A DNA stretch of 64,000 nt. It comes from Gigantopelta aegis. Taxonomy: Eukaryota; Mollusca; Gastropoda; Neomphalida; Peltospiridae. Position 1 is the first letter of the stretch. Every line of letters begins with the position of its first letter. The stretch lies in the NCBI RefSeq assembly GCF_016097555.1, contig NC_054702.1, forward strand, positions 75,598,679-75,662,678. The letters run 5' to 3'. The notes under the pieces are model-generated. The model saw nothing but the letters and a program-made list of their open reading frames with translations, did no database searches and was not told where the DNA came from. This document shows, one piece after another, positions 13,201-22,921 of the stretch. Made by a program: the position numbers and the translations under genes.

Positions 13201-16200
13201 ACATGATTGGTAAGTACAGTAACATTTTTCGTTTTCAGTTTTGGTATATACTTCAACTGTGACTGTGATGGTGAAACAACAGGATTTGTGTTTAACCCCC
13301 GACAGTCTGAGGAGGAAGTTGTCCGCAATGCGAAGTTTGGAGACTGGGGAGATGAAGAGAGGTCTCAGCCAGACTTTCCTTTTACACCAGGAGATTTCTT
13401 TGACATCCTCTTCATTGCCACAGAGGGACGTTTCAATGTGGGTTTAGAGTTATGGCCCTTGAACTTGGGGGATATACATATAAGCATTTGTTTTCTTGAC
13501 TTTATTATGTTTTTATGCTAATAATGAGATGACATTTTGTATATCATATACTGTTACAGATGAATTTTGACTTTCATGGCTGTTTACTCAATTTTTCATA
13601 GAATTATGAACTTAGGAGATATGAAAAAAAATTCTGTACCTTTTTCTTTTGTTGCAAAGCCTGAAGATAATGAAATGAAATTTTGTATATAGCTTTATCA
13701 TGTAGGCCTACTGTTACAGATCAAGTTTAAAGTTAATGACAATTTACCCATTTTTTATAGTTATGGCCCTTGAATTTAGGAGATAAGGGGGAGGGAATTA
13801 GGCCTGGTACAGGGCCATGTATTTGTTTAGCGGTACTCTCAGAATGCTTGTTTCTTTTATTTGTATTTTAATTTTCTAAACATTTTTCAGAGATAATGCA
13901 TTAAATTAAAAAAAATTACTTGCAATGAAAAAAGGTAAATCATTTCATAATCTTACTTTTACTTATATTTTGATTATGAAATATATTTGTAGGTGTATGT
14001 GAACGAGAAGTTCTTCACATCGTTTGACTACCGGTGTGATGTTGAGGATATGAAATACCTCGCAATAACTGGCGATGTCACCTTGGCAGATGTACAGTTC
14101 TTTGAACCACTAGTAAGAGCAGATAACCATCCATAACTATCACGTTATCAGTAATACTGTATGTCTTGTACAGTCCAACCTGCTGGGAATGATGCAACAT
14201 GTATAAAATAAGTATTGCAGTGATGAAAAATCCAGAAATAAAGAGGAAGAAATGTTTTAGTTAACAATTCTCTCAACACATTTTAATTATGGTTATATGA
14301 CATCAAATATATGGTTATTATAGACAAGTAATGCAAGAAAACATGCTATTGCCACACCAGCAGCTATTTTTTTTTATATGCACCATTTCATAGAGAGGAT
14401 AGTACATATTATGGCCTTTGTTAACACTATTTCTGGAGCATTAGCTGGAAAGAGAAATAGCCCAATGGGCTCACCAAAGACTATTAATCCTAGACTGACC
14501 ATGCATTGAGTGAGCACGTCACCACTAGACTTCCTTAATATCCTCTCTGTATTACACCACGCCCATTTAACTGCATACATTTTAATGTAGTTAAAATGCA
14601 CATCGATTATTGACATAACTAATCATGACATGTTTTGTTAATGGGGAAACACTTCACCATAATTATTTAATTATATTGGAGATTTAATGTTTAGATACTA
14701 TGATAAATGTCTGATATTTAAAATAATGTTCAATGATTATTCAACCATTAGCAACTGTAACGTTAAATATTTTTGATTGATTTATTTTCTATCTTTACTT
14801 AGCCTGATGACTTTAAAAAGAAGATTCCTTCTGGTTTGGAGAAAGGAGATATGATCATAGTAAAAGGATTCTTTTTTCCTGAAGGTAACAGGTCAGTAAT
14901 ATGTAATGTTTTTTAATAACATTTTATGAATTTATAGGCTTATTACAAATACTTTTTATTTCAAATTTATATGCAAATTTTAAACAGTACATTGACACTC
15001 ATTTAGAAGGAGCTAAAATAAAATTGATTATACTTTTTTGTGGCAATAAAAGCAGTAATATTGGTGTTTGGTCTGACAAAATCAGATAGTTTTCAGTTCT
15101 ATTACATTAATTTGTAATCTTAAAAATTAGTACTTTGTAGCTTTTAATTGATGGACCTTTGATTATTGAATCTAAAAAGGTGTGTTTGTTTATAAGTATG
15201 ACCCTTTCCTCCTACCTACCTATAAAAGTTGACAAAAGAATATTTATTCATAATGTAGAGCCTAAGGAACATGAAGCAAAGTTCTGATAAATCATGCATT
15301 TATTAATCACTGAAAACAGTAATATCAGGTGTCTGTGCATATCCTTCTACAACTGTTGCACATGTCATGAGCACATCCATTTCATCAGTATTTACTATCT
15401 TGTATATAAAAAGGATTCTTATGGTAATAAAAAAGAGCATACTATGTAGTAATAATTGATTTCTCCCATCTTTGGAAAACATCACTGGTTTGACATACCA
15501 CAGTGACTGATTAAACATTATGCTGATATCATTAAACAGTAATTCTGTTCTTGTCTTAAGATTTCAGGTGAACCTGATAAATGGTGATTCCCTTGAAGAC
15601 GATGTTGCGTTTGTGATAAACCCGCGACGTGACCAGGGCGAGGTGGTGATGAATAACCGTGTGGACGGCGAGTGGCAGGCGGAGGAGCGGGAGGAACTTC
15701 CAGGTGCATTTCAGGAGATGTTGCCATTCGAACTAAAGATCGTCACCAAGAAAAGCAAGTTCAAGGTAATTCAACCCAAAGCATTGAAGATTATCAGTTA
15801 AAAAAACTGAAAAAATAGATAAAAAGTAATGTAATTTATGGAATATTTGCACGATTCCTGTTTAGTTGGCATGAACCCAGTAATATATTATTATATAATA
15901 CACTATAATTTTTATGGAATATTTGCATGCTTCTTATTTAGCAATTATATTATACTGAGTTATTTCCTTTAGTGAAATGAAAGTTGGACTTTTAATAAGC
16001 TACATACTCTGAATAACCTAGCAACCCTAAAATGCTATGAAATGGGATGTTGAATAACACACCATATGTGAAAAAAAATTGTAATTTCTTTGTAGAATAG
16101 TAAATAAGTCAACAAGCCTTTGTAAAGAAACCGGTATGCTGAAATTTAATTGTTATAATCATTTATATAGTAAGTAATTATTTTTTTTAGATATATGTGA

Positions 16201-19200
16201 ATGGGAAGAAGTTTTCCAGCTTTCATTCACGATCTAGTGTGGAGGACATCAAAACCATCAATGTGTCTGGTGAGGCCTACATCTACCGGGTCAAACTACA
16301 GAGAGTGCTGGTATGTGTTGACTTGTAGTCTGTTAGGTCCAGCTGTGAGGTTTCGAAAGAAGAAAATATATACTACATATAGTTTAATTTATTAAACTAT
16401 TATTAAAATATAAACTCGACTTAGAACTAAATTTCATGTTTTCCTTCCACTGTGAATAAACTAATTAGATTTATAATTAGCTTCAACTAAAGGCAAGAAC
16501 ATATTTTTTTGAACATGTACAATTATACAAGGCTTTTCACACACAGACTGACTGTTATTGATGTAGGCTTAACATCACATGAATCAGACATTTAAATAAT
16601 CAGTTCCTATTTTACACTAAAATTATTATACTGACTGAATAAGAAAATATTTCTGGCACTCGTCCTTTTCATAGATGGCTTTTCTGACACTTTATTTTCT
16701 TAACTCGAGTCAGAAAAACCATCTACACAAGGACTCATACCAGAAACTATTATTCTGATATTAAGATTAGTAACTAGAATATAATAAAATTTTGACTACA
16801 TTTATCTTTTAGTGGACTAATTCTCCAATTGTGTTTTTTCCTGTCACAGTACGGTCTTTTCTGTGTGAATGTGCATATTAAAAATCCTGTGCTGCTAATA
16901 AAAAAATGTAGTGTTTCCTTTAAAGACTATTAAACAAAAAACCTTTACATTTATTTTGTGTATATTTTGTCCTTTAACAGCTTTTCATTCTTGTCATTTA
17001 GTCACCATTTATTAGTAATTTCTTCTTGCACTCAACAGGAGAAGCCTTACGTGGAACGTATACCAGGTGGTCTTCAAGTCGGTGGCTGGATCATTGTCCA
17101 GGGAACAGCCAAGAAGCATGCAGAGAGGTAGATTTTATTCCTGACTACTTCCATTTCATTTTAACTTATTTTTGTGCTTATATCCAATTAAGGTTCAAGC
17201 ACGCTGTCCTGGACACACACACACACACCTCAGCAATCTGGGCTGTCTGTCCAGTACAGTGGGTACAGTGGGTTAGTTGTCAGTTAGAGAAAAGAGGGTA
17301 TAAGGTCTTACCCACTGAGTCGTTAAAACTCGCTCTGGGTGGGAGCCGGTATCAGGCTGTGAACCCAGTACCTACCAGCCTTATGTCCGATGGCTTAACC
17401 ATGACACCATTGAGGCCGGTATCTTGACTACTAACCTCTTGTCGAAAATTGACATTGATCTAAGCCAATCACTTAACCAGAATCATGGATGTCATTATTT
17501 TATAATTTTTAGATCCTCCTCTTAAAGGAGGGGACAATTACCGTATTTGACCGGAAATTAGCCCATGTCTTTGAATAAGCCCCCCTCCGTTTTGATAGCA
17601 TTTAAGAAATTAGGCCCTTATTCGTAAATAAGCCCACCCCCAACTTCGTCACCTTATAAATAAAATGAAACTGCAAGTTTGCTCAAAGTTCAGTTAAAAG
17701 GTCATACCTCCTGCAGATAATTAAACACAAATGTAACACAGTATTTTACCACCAGTGAGATTTAGTAGTCTAACAGTAACAGTGTATAACATTGTTTTCA
17801 ATTTCATGCCTGCACTATTTCTTTGAAGTACCCAAGCCCAAGTCCGAACTAAAACCAATGTCTATTTTTACCACCACACTGGGTCCGCAGTTAATGCTAA
17901 TTAGGCAAATACCTTATTCTGATTGGCTAAGAACAATGACCTAGATTGACAATTCTTTGTAGTGTAAGCTGGCTGCCTGTGTCAGAAACGTGTGTATAGG
18001 CTATTGAGTTTGTTAATTGCTGTTGTTTTAAGTCTTCTCAGCATTAAATGTTGGATGTAAATAAACAGAACTGGTAAGTAATTGTAACATGGAAGGTGTG
18101 TTTCTGATAATTAGATACTAGTAAAAAACCCAATTTAATTAATAAACAATTATTATTTATTAATAACAAATGGAACACTAATTAATAGGTGCTACTGAAC
18201 GTTTTTTTTCTTTTCTTCCTAGTTCATTTAATTATTATTATTATTATTATTTTTGTTTATTTTTTTCTCTCAGCAAAACTGGCCCCCTGTCTGGGAATAA
18301 GCCCACCCCATGCTAAGCTCACAATGAGTTGTCTTGGCCCCCTGGGCTTATTTCCGGTCAAATACGGTAAGGCATTTGGCCTGGTATGCATATTCAATGA
18401 TATATAATGCACATTATTGCTTAATATCAACAAGTATAATCGTATAGTTAATTAATAAAACGGTTAAATGTGACGGCTATTGTATATAACGGGCACAGCC
18501 ATTTTGCACCATCCCAGTGAATATGCCCTCTGGAGAGCTGGTGGTTATATAATACCTAACATATCACGTCAGGAATTAGTCTTCGAACTGAAGAAACAAA
18601 ACATACCTGAGTTTTGCAGATGCATCGCAATGTTCTGTAGTTATATCCATCCTAGTAAGCCAGTACCAACTATATATTATTTTTCAATACAAAATAAACC
18701 ACCATTGTCAAAGTGTTGAAATAACAGTATTATGTTTCGTACATATAAATTAACCCACATACTGAAATAATAGTCGGAGTGTTTTCTTGGTTAATTGGTC
18801 ATTTCTTTCCGTGGCCTTTCTGTGGTTCCTGATTGGCAGGTGTATATTCAGACGGTCCCCAGACACACTGTCTAGACACACTAAAAAGACGTGCCTTTTT
18901 TATGAAGATCACAGGGTATTGTGTGATACACCTCAAATCGTAATGGACATTACCAACAGCCCTGCTTTATTACTGTAAGTAATTCTGTAAAACCCTTGAT
19001 TAAGTAGACTTTCCCATCTAAAATCACAAAACTGACCAATTACGTTGTCTCAAGGAAAAGAAAAGTATCACTTGGGTATCGTGAGTGGTAGTTTTTGCTC
19101 GAACGTGCCCTACCAATAGGCCTAATAGTATGCATTTTTTTTTTGGATTTTTAAAAAAGAAAAATACTATAACTCCATTTTGTTCTATTGATGTAACCTG

Positions 19201-21060
19201 AAATATATTTAGTTAAATAGTTTATTATAATATCAAGTCATTTATGTTGTTTTAAAAGTCAGGTTGATGAAAGCGAAGTGCCTTGTCGTAAATTAGAGCA
19301 TTTGTTTACACTGTGCATAGAGAAGATGGACGGAGCTGACGTCACTTCGCCCCAAGCTATACCACCGGTTGTCACAAAAATGAAACAAAATGGCTGCCCC
19401 CAGTTAGCAGGAATAATCATGTTTTTTTATTAACTCTAAAATTACGCGTTTTTCATTTGTTAAAGTGTCGGTATGTGTTGGTGGTCCGGGTATGCATCTT
19501 TCCAACACATAAGGCTCTTGTTGGAGTTGACCCTACCTTTAAAGAATGTATCTAGTCAACATGAAAATTATTTCTCAGTTGACCAAATAATATTTTTATC
19601 ATGACACTAAGTCTATAATGCAAATATACTGATGGAAAAAAAATAAGGAACACATAAATAGTACTAACAGTAATTACTGAAATGCAACCAAAACCCTCAA
19701 TCTACAGTAACAGGAAGTTAACCATGTTTCTGGCGGTTAATTCCACATTACATCTGTGTATTTTATACGGGCATAGCTAATCTAGTAAATTAAATTTGGT
19801 CTAAAAACAAATGTGTTCCAATATTTCTTTCCATCAGTATGTTTAATTTCACTGACAAAACACTCATTTTGACTGGTAAATTGGAAAATATTTTGGGTTG
19901 ATTTATTCAACTTTGATGAATTTGTTTTACATCTTGCAGACCATACGTTTTAGTCTTATCACATTTTGATAATGTTTCTCTCACTACCTTTTTGCTGTAG
20001 TTTTGCCATTAACTCCACCTTTTTGTTATAGTTTTGCCATTAACCTCCACCTTTTTGTTGTAGTTTTGCCATTAACCTCCCACTTTTTTGTTGTATATTT
20101 GCCATTAACCTCAGCCTTTTTGGTGTAATTTTGCCATTAACCTGCACCTTTTTGTTGTAGTTTTGCCATTAACCTCCCACCTTTTTGTTGTAGTTTTGCC
20201 ATTAACCTCAGCCTTTTTGGTGTAATTTTGCCATTAACCTCCACCTTTTTGTTATAGTTTTGCCATTAACCTCCACCTTTTTGTTGTTTTGCCATTAACC
20301 TCCACCTTTTTTGTTGCAGTTTTGCCATTAACCTCCAGTGTGGAAACAGCAAGGAATATGGTGACTCTGACATTGCGTTTCACTTCAACCCTCGGTTTAA
20401 TGGAGAAGACTCAGTGAGGAATACATTCCAAGATGGAGGATGGGGAGACGAGGAGAGGGATCAACCGAACTTCCCATTTGAAGCAAAAGACACGTTTGAA
20501 GTTGCAATCAACTGTCAAGCAGATGAATTGAAGGTGAAACCTTTTATATTTATACTGTCTGGAAGATGTGTGATATGCAGAGTTCAACAAAGATTTTATC
20601 TGTTAAGTGTTGATGCACCGACATTCACCAGCTTACTGCCTGATGTGTGGTCCATAGATCAATCCCCCAGTCAGTGACACCTAATCCACATCAAAAACGA
20701 AATTCTAAATGGAAGTCAACACACTGAAGTCCTTGTTTATTACCACCATTTAACAAGTCATGCATGACTCTTTGTCTCACTTAATCTTTGTACACATGGT
20801 TTGTTGCATTGGTCCCTCAGTTCACTGTGGTGCCAAGCATTGTTTGGTTCTTGGCTGGCTTTATTGACTAGTGCCTGAACCGTATGACTAAAACTTTTCT
20901 CTGTTTACGTTTACTGTATTAAGATGCTGATGTTATTCTCTTTCAGTTGTATGTGAATGGAAAACATTACATCAACTATGCTCACCGAATAGATTTCAAC
21001 AGAATCTGTCATATTCTTTTGAATGGGGACGCAGATTTCTTTGAACCAGAATTCATCTGA
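2385..21060 (+). CDS. Four-CRD tandem galectin, 557 residues, 12 coding exons
   Basis: Beta-galactoside-binding lectin with four tandem galectin domains and no signal peptide, as is usual for galectins, which leave cells by a non-classical route. In molluscs such proteins act in recognition of microbes and parasites. Coding exons: 2385-2408, 10331-10419, 11100-11421, 12629-12717, 13239-13437, 13993-14112, 14803-14891, 15561-15765, 16191-16310, 17039-17127, 20320-20533, 20947-21060. Phases agree throughout and the sum is 558 codons including the stop. Each domain begins with an 89-nt exon and continues in exons of about 200 and 114-120 nt; in CRD1 the last two are fused. The start ATG has a good context (GTCATGG). 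All introns are GT-AG; the donor of the 13239 exon is a weak GTGGGT. Length and domain count match the known four-CRD galectins of bivalves and snails. Confidence 0.95.
2465..2494 (+). repeat. Poly-G run of 30 followed by (GGA)n
   Basis: An uninterrupted run of G, then AGGAGG units, in galectin intron 2. Such runs can form G-quadruplexes and often vary in length. Confidence 0.9.
3172..3359. repeat. Poly-G(36) ... poly-C(19) interspersed repeat
   Basis: The sequence CTATAGGAACT leads into a run of 36 G (3184-3219). After about 120 bp comes a run of 19 C (3341-3359). The left edge resembles the GGCGTAGGAACTGGGG edge of the repeat at 9994, so this is probably a decayed member of the same family. 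Confidence 0.65.
3835..4172 (-). mobile_element. SINE type B, degraded, near full length
   Basis: In minus-strand sense it runs from a tRNA-like head with a trace of the box B region (GGGATTTGATCC on the plus strand) to the central domain and the tail. It differs from other copies at many sites, so it is old. A fragment in the opposite orientation lies just before it at about 3706-3745. Confidence 0.7.
4551..4843 (-). mobile_element. SINE type B
   Basis: The tail (GTTTTATTAAACAACACCAC), the central domain (GGATCTTTTATATACCATCCCACAG) and the tRNA-like head ending GTCCCGCCC are all recognisable. Galectin intron 2. Confidence 0.8.
5036..5286 (-). mobile_element. SINE type B, degraded
   Basis: Same block order as the copy at 4551: TTTATTAATCATCGGCTATTGG, then the GGGATCTTTTAAAATGCAC and GGCCTTTGATATGCCAG blocks, then head remnants. 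The extreme tail is lost. Confidence 0.75.
5832..6014 (+). mobile_element. SINE type B, 5'-truncated, plus orientation
   Basis: Central domain to tail in forward order, ending in AATGTGCTCTAGTGCTGG and ACACAAACTTTTTAAC. A short minus-orientation piece of the same family follows at 6091-6148. Confidence 0.7.
6837..7390. repeat. Two degraded units of an AT-rich repeat plus a SINE 3' module
   Basis: At 6837-6897 and 7319-7390 lie units of the type AAACT..AGTC.TAGATCAGTGAAAC, related to the 147-bp tandem repeat at 53640. Between them, 7146-7244 is a copy of the short SINE tail module that ends in (ATTC)n; the 38711 copy is flanked by a target duplication. Confidence 0.65.
7975..8172 (-). mobile_element. 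SINE type B, degraded
   Basis: The tail remnant GTTTTTGTTTGACCAGAGCACATTGG is followed by the central blocks GGGATATTCTATATTG and GTTCTTTGGTATACCAG. Head missing. Galectin intron 2. Confidence 0.65.
9263..9270. promoter_or_regulatory. CRE-type palindrome TGACGTCA
   Basis: Perfect eight-base cAMP-response-element palindrome inside galectin intron 2. A single such site can occur by chance, so function is uncertain. Confidence 0.3.
9994..10269. repeat. Inverted repeat with (AT)n-(CA)n-(GT)n core
   Basis: The outer arms GGCGTAGGAA (9994-10003) and TTCCTACGCC (10260-10269) are exact complements. Inside lie an AT run, about 29 CA units to 10150, a spacer of about 9 bases and about 40 GT units to 10238. 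CA followed by GT can pair with itself as one long hairpin. It lies 61 bp upstream of galectin exon 10331. Confidence 0.85.
11871..12196 (+). mobile_element. SINE type C, degraded full-length copy
   Basis: A tRNA-like head (GGTGTAGTGGATAAGCCAT) starts at about 11877. The tail CCCAGGACAGTGTGCTTGAG ... CATGAAAATAAAGTTCAAATG matches the type C copies at 32847 and 60775. Galectin intron between exons 11100 and 12629. Confidence 0.7.
12629..14112 (+). other. Galectin CRD2 (residues 146-281)
   Basis: Exons 12629-12717, 13239-13437 and 13993-14112. The motif reads VFNPR: the key histidine is Val192. N194, R196, N205, W211, E214 and R216 are kept. Loss of this histidine usually weakens galactose binding, so ligand range may differ from CRD1 and CRD4 (inference). 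Confidence 0.9.
13443..13855 (+). repeat. AT-rich tandem interspersed repeat, type F
   Basis: Repeated block of the form AGTTATGGCCCTTGAACTT..GGAGATA (13447, again 13761, weaker at 13600) with AAATTTTGTATATAGCTTTATCATGTA between. The same family occurs at 34413, 34985, 48900 and 51216. It begins within six bases of the donor of galectin exon 13239-13437. Confidence 0.8.
14240..14530 (-). mobile_element. SINE type A, degraded
   Basis: Minus-orientation copy. The type A tail is visible on the plus strand as GAAATGTTTTAGTTAACAA and CTCAACACATTTTAATTATG, followed by the central GGATAGTACATATTATGGCC block and head remnants. Confidence 0.65.
14803..16310 (+). other. Galectin CRD3 (residues 282-419)
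   Basis: Exons 14803-14891, 15561-15765 and 16191-16310. The motif reads VINPR: the histidine is Val328. N330, R332, N341, W348, E351 and R353 remain. It is the most diverged domain: the loop after the WQAEER motif lacks the QPxFPF block seen in the other three. Confidence 0.9.
17150..17424 (-). mobile_element. SINE type C with 8-bp target duplication
   Basis: TGACTACT stands at 17142-17149 and again at 17425-17432. The element has the tail (CTTATATCCAATTAAGGTTCAAGC on the plus strand, 17183 on), the body and a tRNA-like head. It lies 22 bp inside the galectin intron after exon 17039-17127. Confidence 0.75.
17541..18367. mobile_element. 827-bp non-autonomous DNA transposon with TA flanks
   Basis: Terminal inverted repeats begin CCGTATTTGACCGGAAAT (17541) and end with the complement ATTTCCGGTCAAATACGG (to 18367), with one mismatch over about 24 bp. 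TA stands on both sides (17539-17540, 18368-18369), as for Tc1/mariner-type targets. Subterminal AATAAGCCCaCC motifs recur at both ends. No transposase frame is present. It lies in the galectin intron before CRD4. Confidence 0.8.
18480..19560. other. Intron sequence, probably an unclassified interspersed repeat
   Basis: This stretch is less AT-rich than its surroundings and differs in texture, with short open frames on the plus strand (18480-18719 and 18787-18978). I recognise no protein domain and found no clear ends. It may be an old repeat. Confidence 0.3.
19626..19840. mobile_element. Small Tc1/mariner-type MITE (about 215 bp)
   Basis: Ends ATACTGATGGAAA (19626) and TTTCCATCAGTAT (to 19840) are inverted complements. 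A second matching block GGAACACAT / ATGTGTTCC lies inside. No coding capacity. Galectin intron before CRD4. Confidence 0.75.
20001..20319 (+). repeat. Minisatellite made from the CRD4 splice acceptor (about 10 x 32 bp)
   Basis: Units begin at 20001, 20032, 20064, 20097, 20129, 20161, 20194, 20226, 20258 and 20287; the true exon starts at 20320 with the same bases. Each unit has TTTTGCCATTAACCTCC, a pyrimidine stretch CCTTTTTGTTG and, in most, an AG directly before the next TTTTGCC. It therefore repeats the 3' splice site together with the first bases of exon 20320. An AG is kept before the units at 20001, 20032, 20064, 20161, 20194 and 20258, as well as before the real exon. Confidence 0.93.
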
Positions 21061-22037
21061 GAGAAGTGAGTGACAACAATTGTACTCAATACTGTTTATT
21101 TAGGCTTCAATAAATAAAACTGTTTTATTATTATAACTTACTTATACAACATGCTAGTGGTGCTGTTAAACAAAACACTTAACTTTACAACATGCAGCCT
21201 GTCAAGTGGTCGACTAGCAATGATGGCTTATACTATTCGATATTTTGAACTTGTGCATGCTTTTTCATCTCTTTGGTGAAACTCGTGCACTTATTTAAAA
21301 AAAAGTTTTGATGAAATGACAGGCGACAGCTGTGGTGGCAGTACTCTTAACGGGTGTCACCAGTGGGGCAGGATATGCTCACCTTTTGTGAACACCTGAT
21401 ATCATCACTGTTATAACAGTGATTCATGAGTGCATGTCATCACAACTGTACTTATTCTAATGAGATCTGTCTGATGCTAGTTTTGATTTAGTAAATTAGT
21501 CTGTGTGGCAGTCCTCTTTGTGGTGGTGCAAGAATGCAATCTCCAGTAAAGAAGACAAAGACACTATGGAATCATCCACCATTTTATCAAATACCCATTT
21601 GAATCTGCATTGTGCAGAGATACGGCCCTGATCATATGTCATTCACATTCTATTTGCTATTGAGTATTGAACCTACACCACCCACTGTGGCAATGAAAGT
21701 ACCTATTTATATCTGTGGAGTGGAAATTTGGTTTTACAGACATCAGATTTTAATTAATGTCTTAAATAGTCCACGTTTCCACATCACACTTTATGAATTT
21801 AGGGACCAAAAATTCTGAATATATAATAATAAATAGCTAATTGTTTTATATTTAAATATATTTTATGAATGTTAGATTTACAGGGTTATTTAAACAGAAT
21901 GAAACCTTTTTTTCTCTCTAATTTTAAGTAAGGATAGAGACCAAAGCTAACATTTATATACTTTAGTCAGGAATTTTATGTACTGATAAAATTATGATTT
22001 TATATTGGTAATATTTGTTATTTAAATTTATTTTCAG

Positions 22038-22360
22038 ATGCCACAATTCCATGAACTTCCAGTCCTGTGTTCTAGTGATTACATCAATTAAATGACTCTT
22101 CTGTGATAATTAATCAGTACTTTTTTCCTAAAATCAAAATACTGACTTTTAACATTGCCGACTACTTCAAAAACATTGCGACTGTGTGGAAGTTTGTCAT
22201 TAAGCTGTGCATGTCTTACATTTGTTATATTATGCTGTTAATAATCTGTGATAGTTAATATTATGAGGTCTCTGCAAATAATGGAAAGGCATTAGCTCAA
22301 GTGTGTTCAGATGTGCATAATTGTTGACAAGTGTAAAATAAAACACATAACCAAAATATA
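22038..22360 (+). other. Candidate 3' UTR exon and polyA signal of the galectin gene
   Basis: A consensus donor GTGAGT stands at 21066, five bases after the stop codon. TTATTTTCAG precedes 22038, and AATAAA lies at 22337-22342. This suggests a spliced 3' UTR ending near 22360. RNA evidence is lacking. Confidence 0.4.
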
Positions 22361-22420
22361 ATCGGCTTCCAGGTGGTGTTTTTTTTAACGTCTGTTAAAA
22401 AGGGAAGGTCAGTTATACCT

Positions 22421-22660
22421 TAAGCCTGCTTTCCATTAATAGGAAATGTGCTTTTTAATATCTGTGTTTTCACAAGTGGATTACTATATTTGAAGTTAAA
22501 GTGTGCTTTTAAGCCAAAAGTACCATAACCACATTGCGTTGACGTCACTGCGCTAAAAACTTTCACATGGAAAAATTGCTCAGTAATGAACTTTTTATCA
22601 AGCTGAATGCTCATATATTGATAAACCTGCTCAAAATCGTGTTAACTGAAAGCAGGCCTT
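22421..22660. mobile_element. About 240-bp MITE-like inverted repeat
   Basis: Ends TAAGCCTGCTTTC and GAAAGCAGGCCTT match as inverted repeats at 11 of 13 positions. A related left end (GGCCTGCTTTCCATGA) lies at 60012. The element contains a TGACGTCA palindrome at 22540-22547. Confidence 0.6.
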
Positions 22661-22841
22661 GGAGCATGATTACAAAACACATGACAACTGAAAAATTACT
22701 GGCAAACTGTGGCACAAGTGTTGCTTACAAATGAAGTCGTGAACTCGTGTTACATTTCTTTGTGCCCTGCCCATCCAACTTTGCTGTACTGGCACTTGCT
22801 TATATGCAGGTACCGGGTAGTTACATGGTTTACTTCAAGAT

Positions 22842-22921
22842 CATCACTTCATTTACCTTAGTTTGACGCCCAATGGCTGATGTATTTTTCATGCTGGGGT
22901 GTCGTTAAATATTCTTTCATT
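22842..22921 (+). mobile_element. Short SINE 3' module (type E), degraded
   Basis: Contains TTAGTTTGACGCCCAATGGC and GCTGGGGTGTCGTTAAA followed by a degraded ATTC tail. Same module as 7146-7244 and 38711-38806. Confidence 0.7.

Larger units (their letters stand above)
17039..21060 (+). other. Galectin CRD4 (residues 420-557)
   Basis: Exons 17039-17127, 20320-20533 and 20947-21060. It has the complete binding set: H470, N472, R474, N483, W490, E493, R495. The intron before exon 20320 is 3.2 kb and carries a SINE, an 827-bp inverted-repeat element and a minisatellite made from its own splice acceptor. The protein ends FFEPEFI followed by TGA. Confidence 0.92.

Noticed and set aside
17026-17427. 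133-codon frame starting at galectin exon 17039
   Set aside because: It is a wrong-frame reading of the exon that runs on into the type C SINE in the intron.
20001-20319. CRISPR-like array
   Set aside because: The 32-bp units are directly tandem with no spacers and are clearly copies of the adjacent exon edge in an animal gene.
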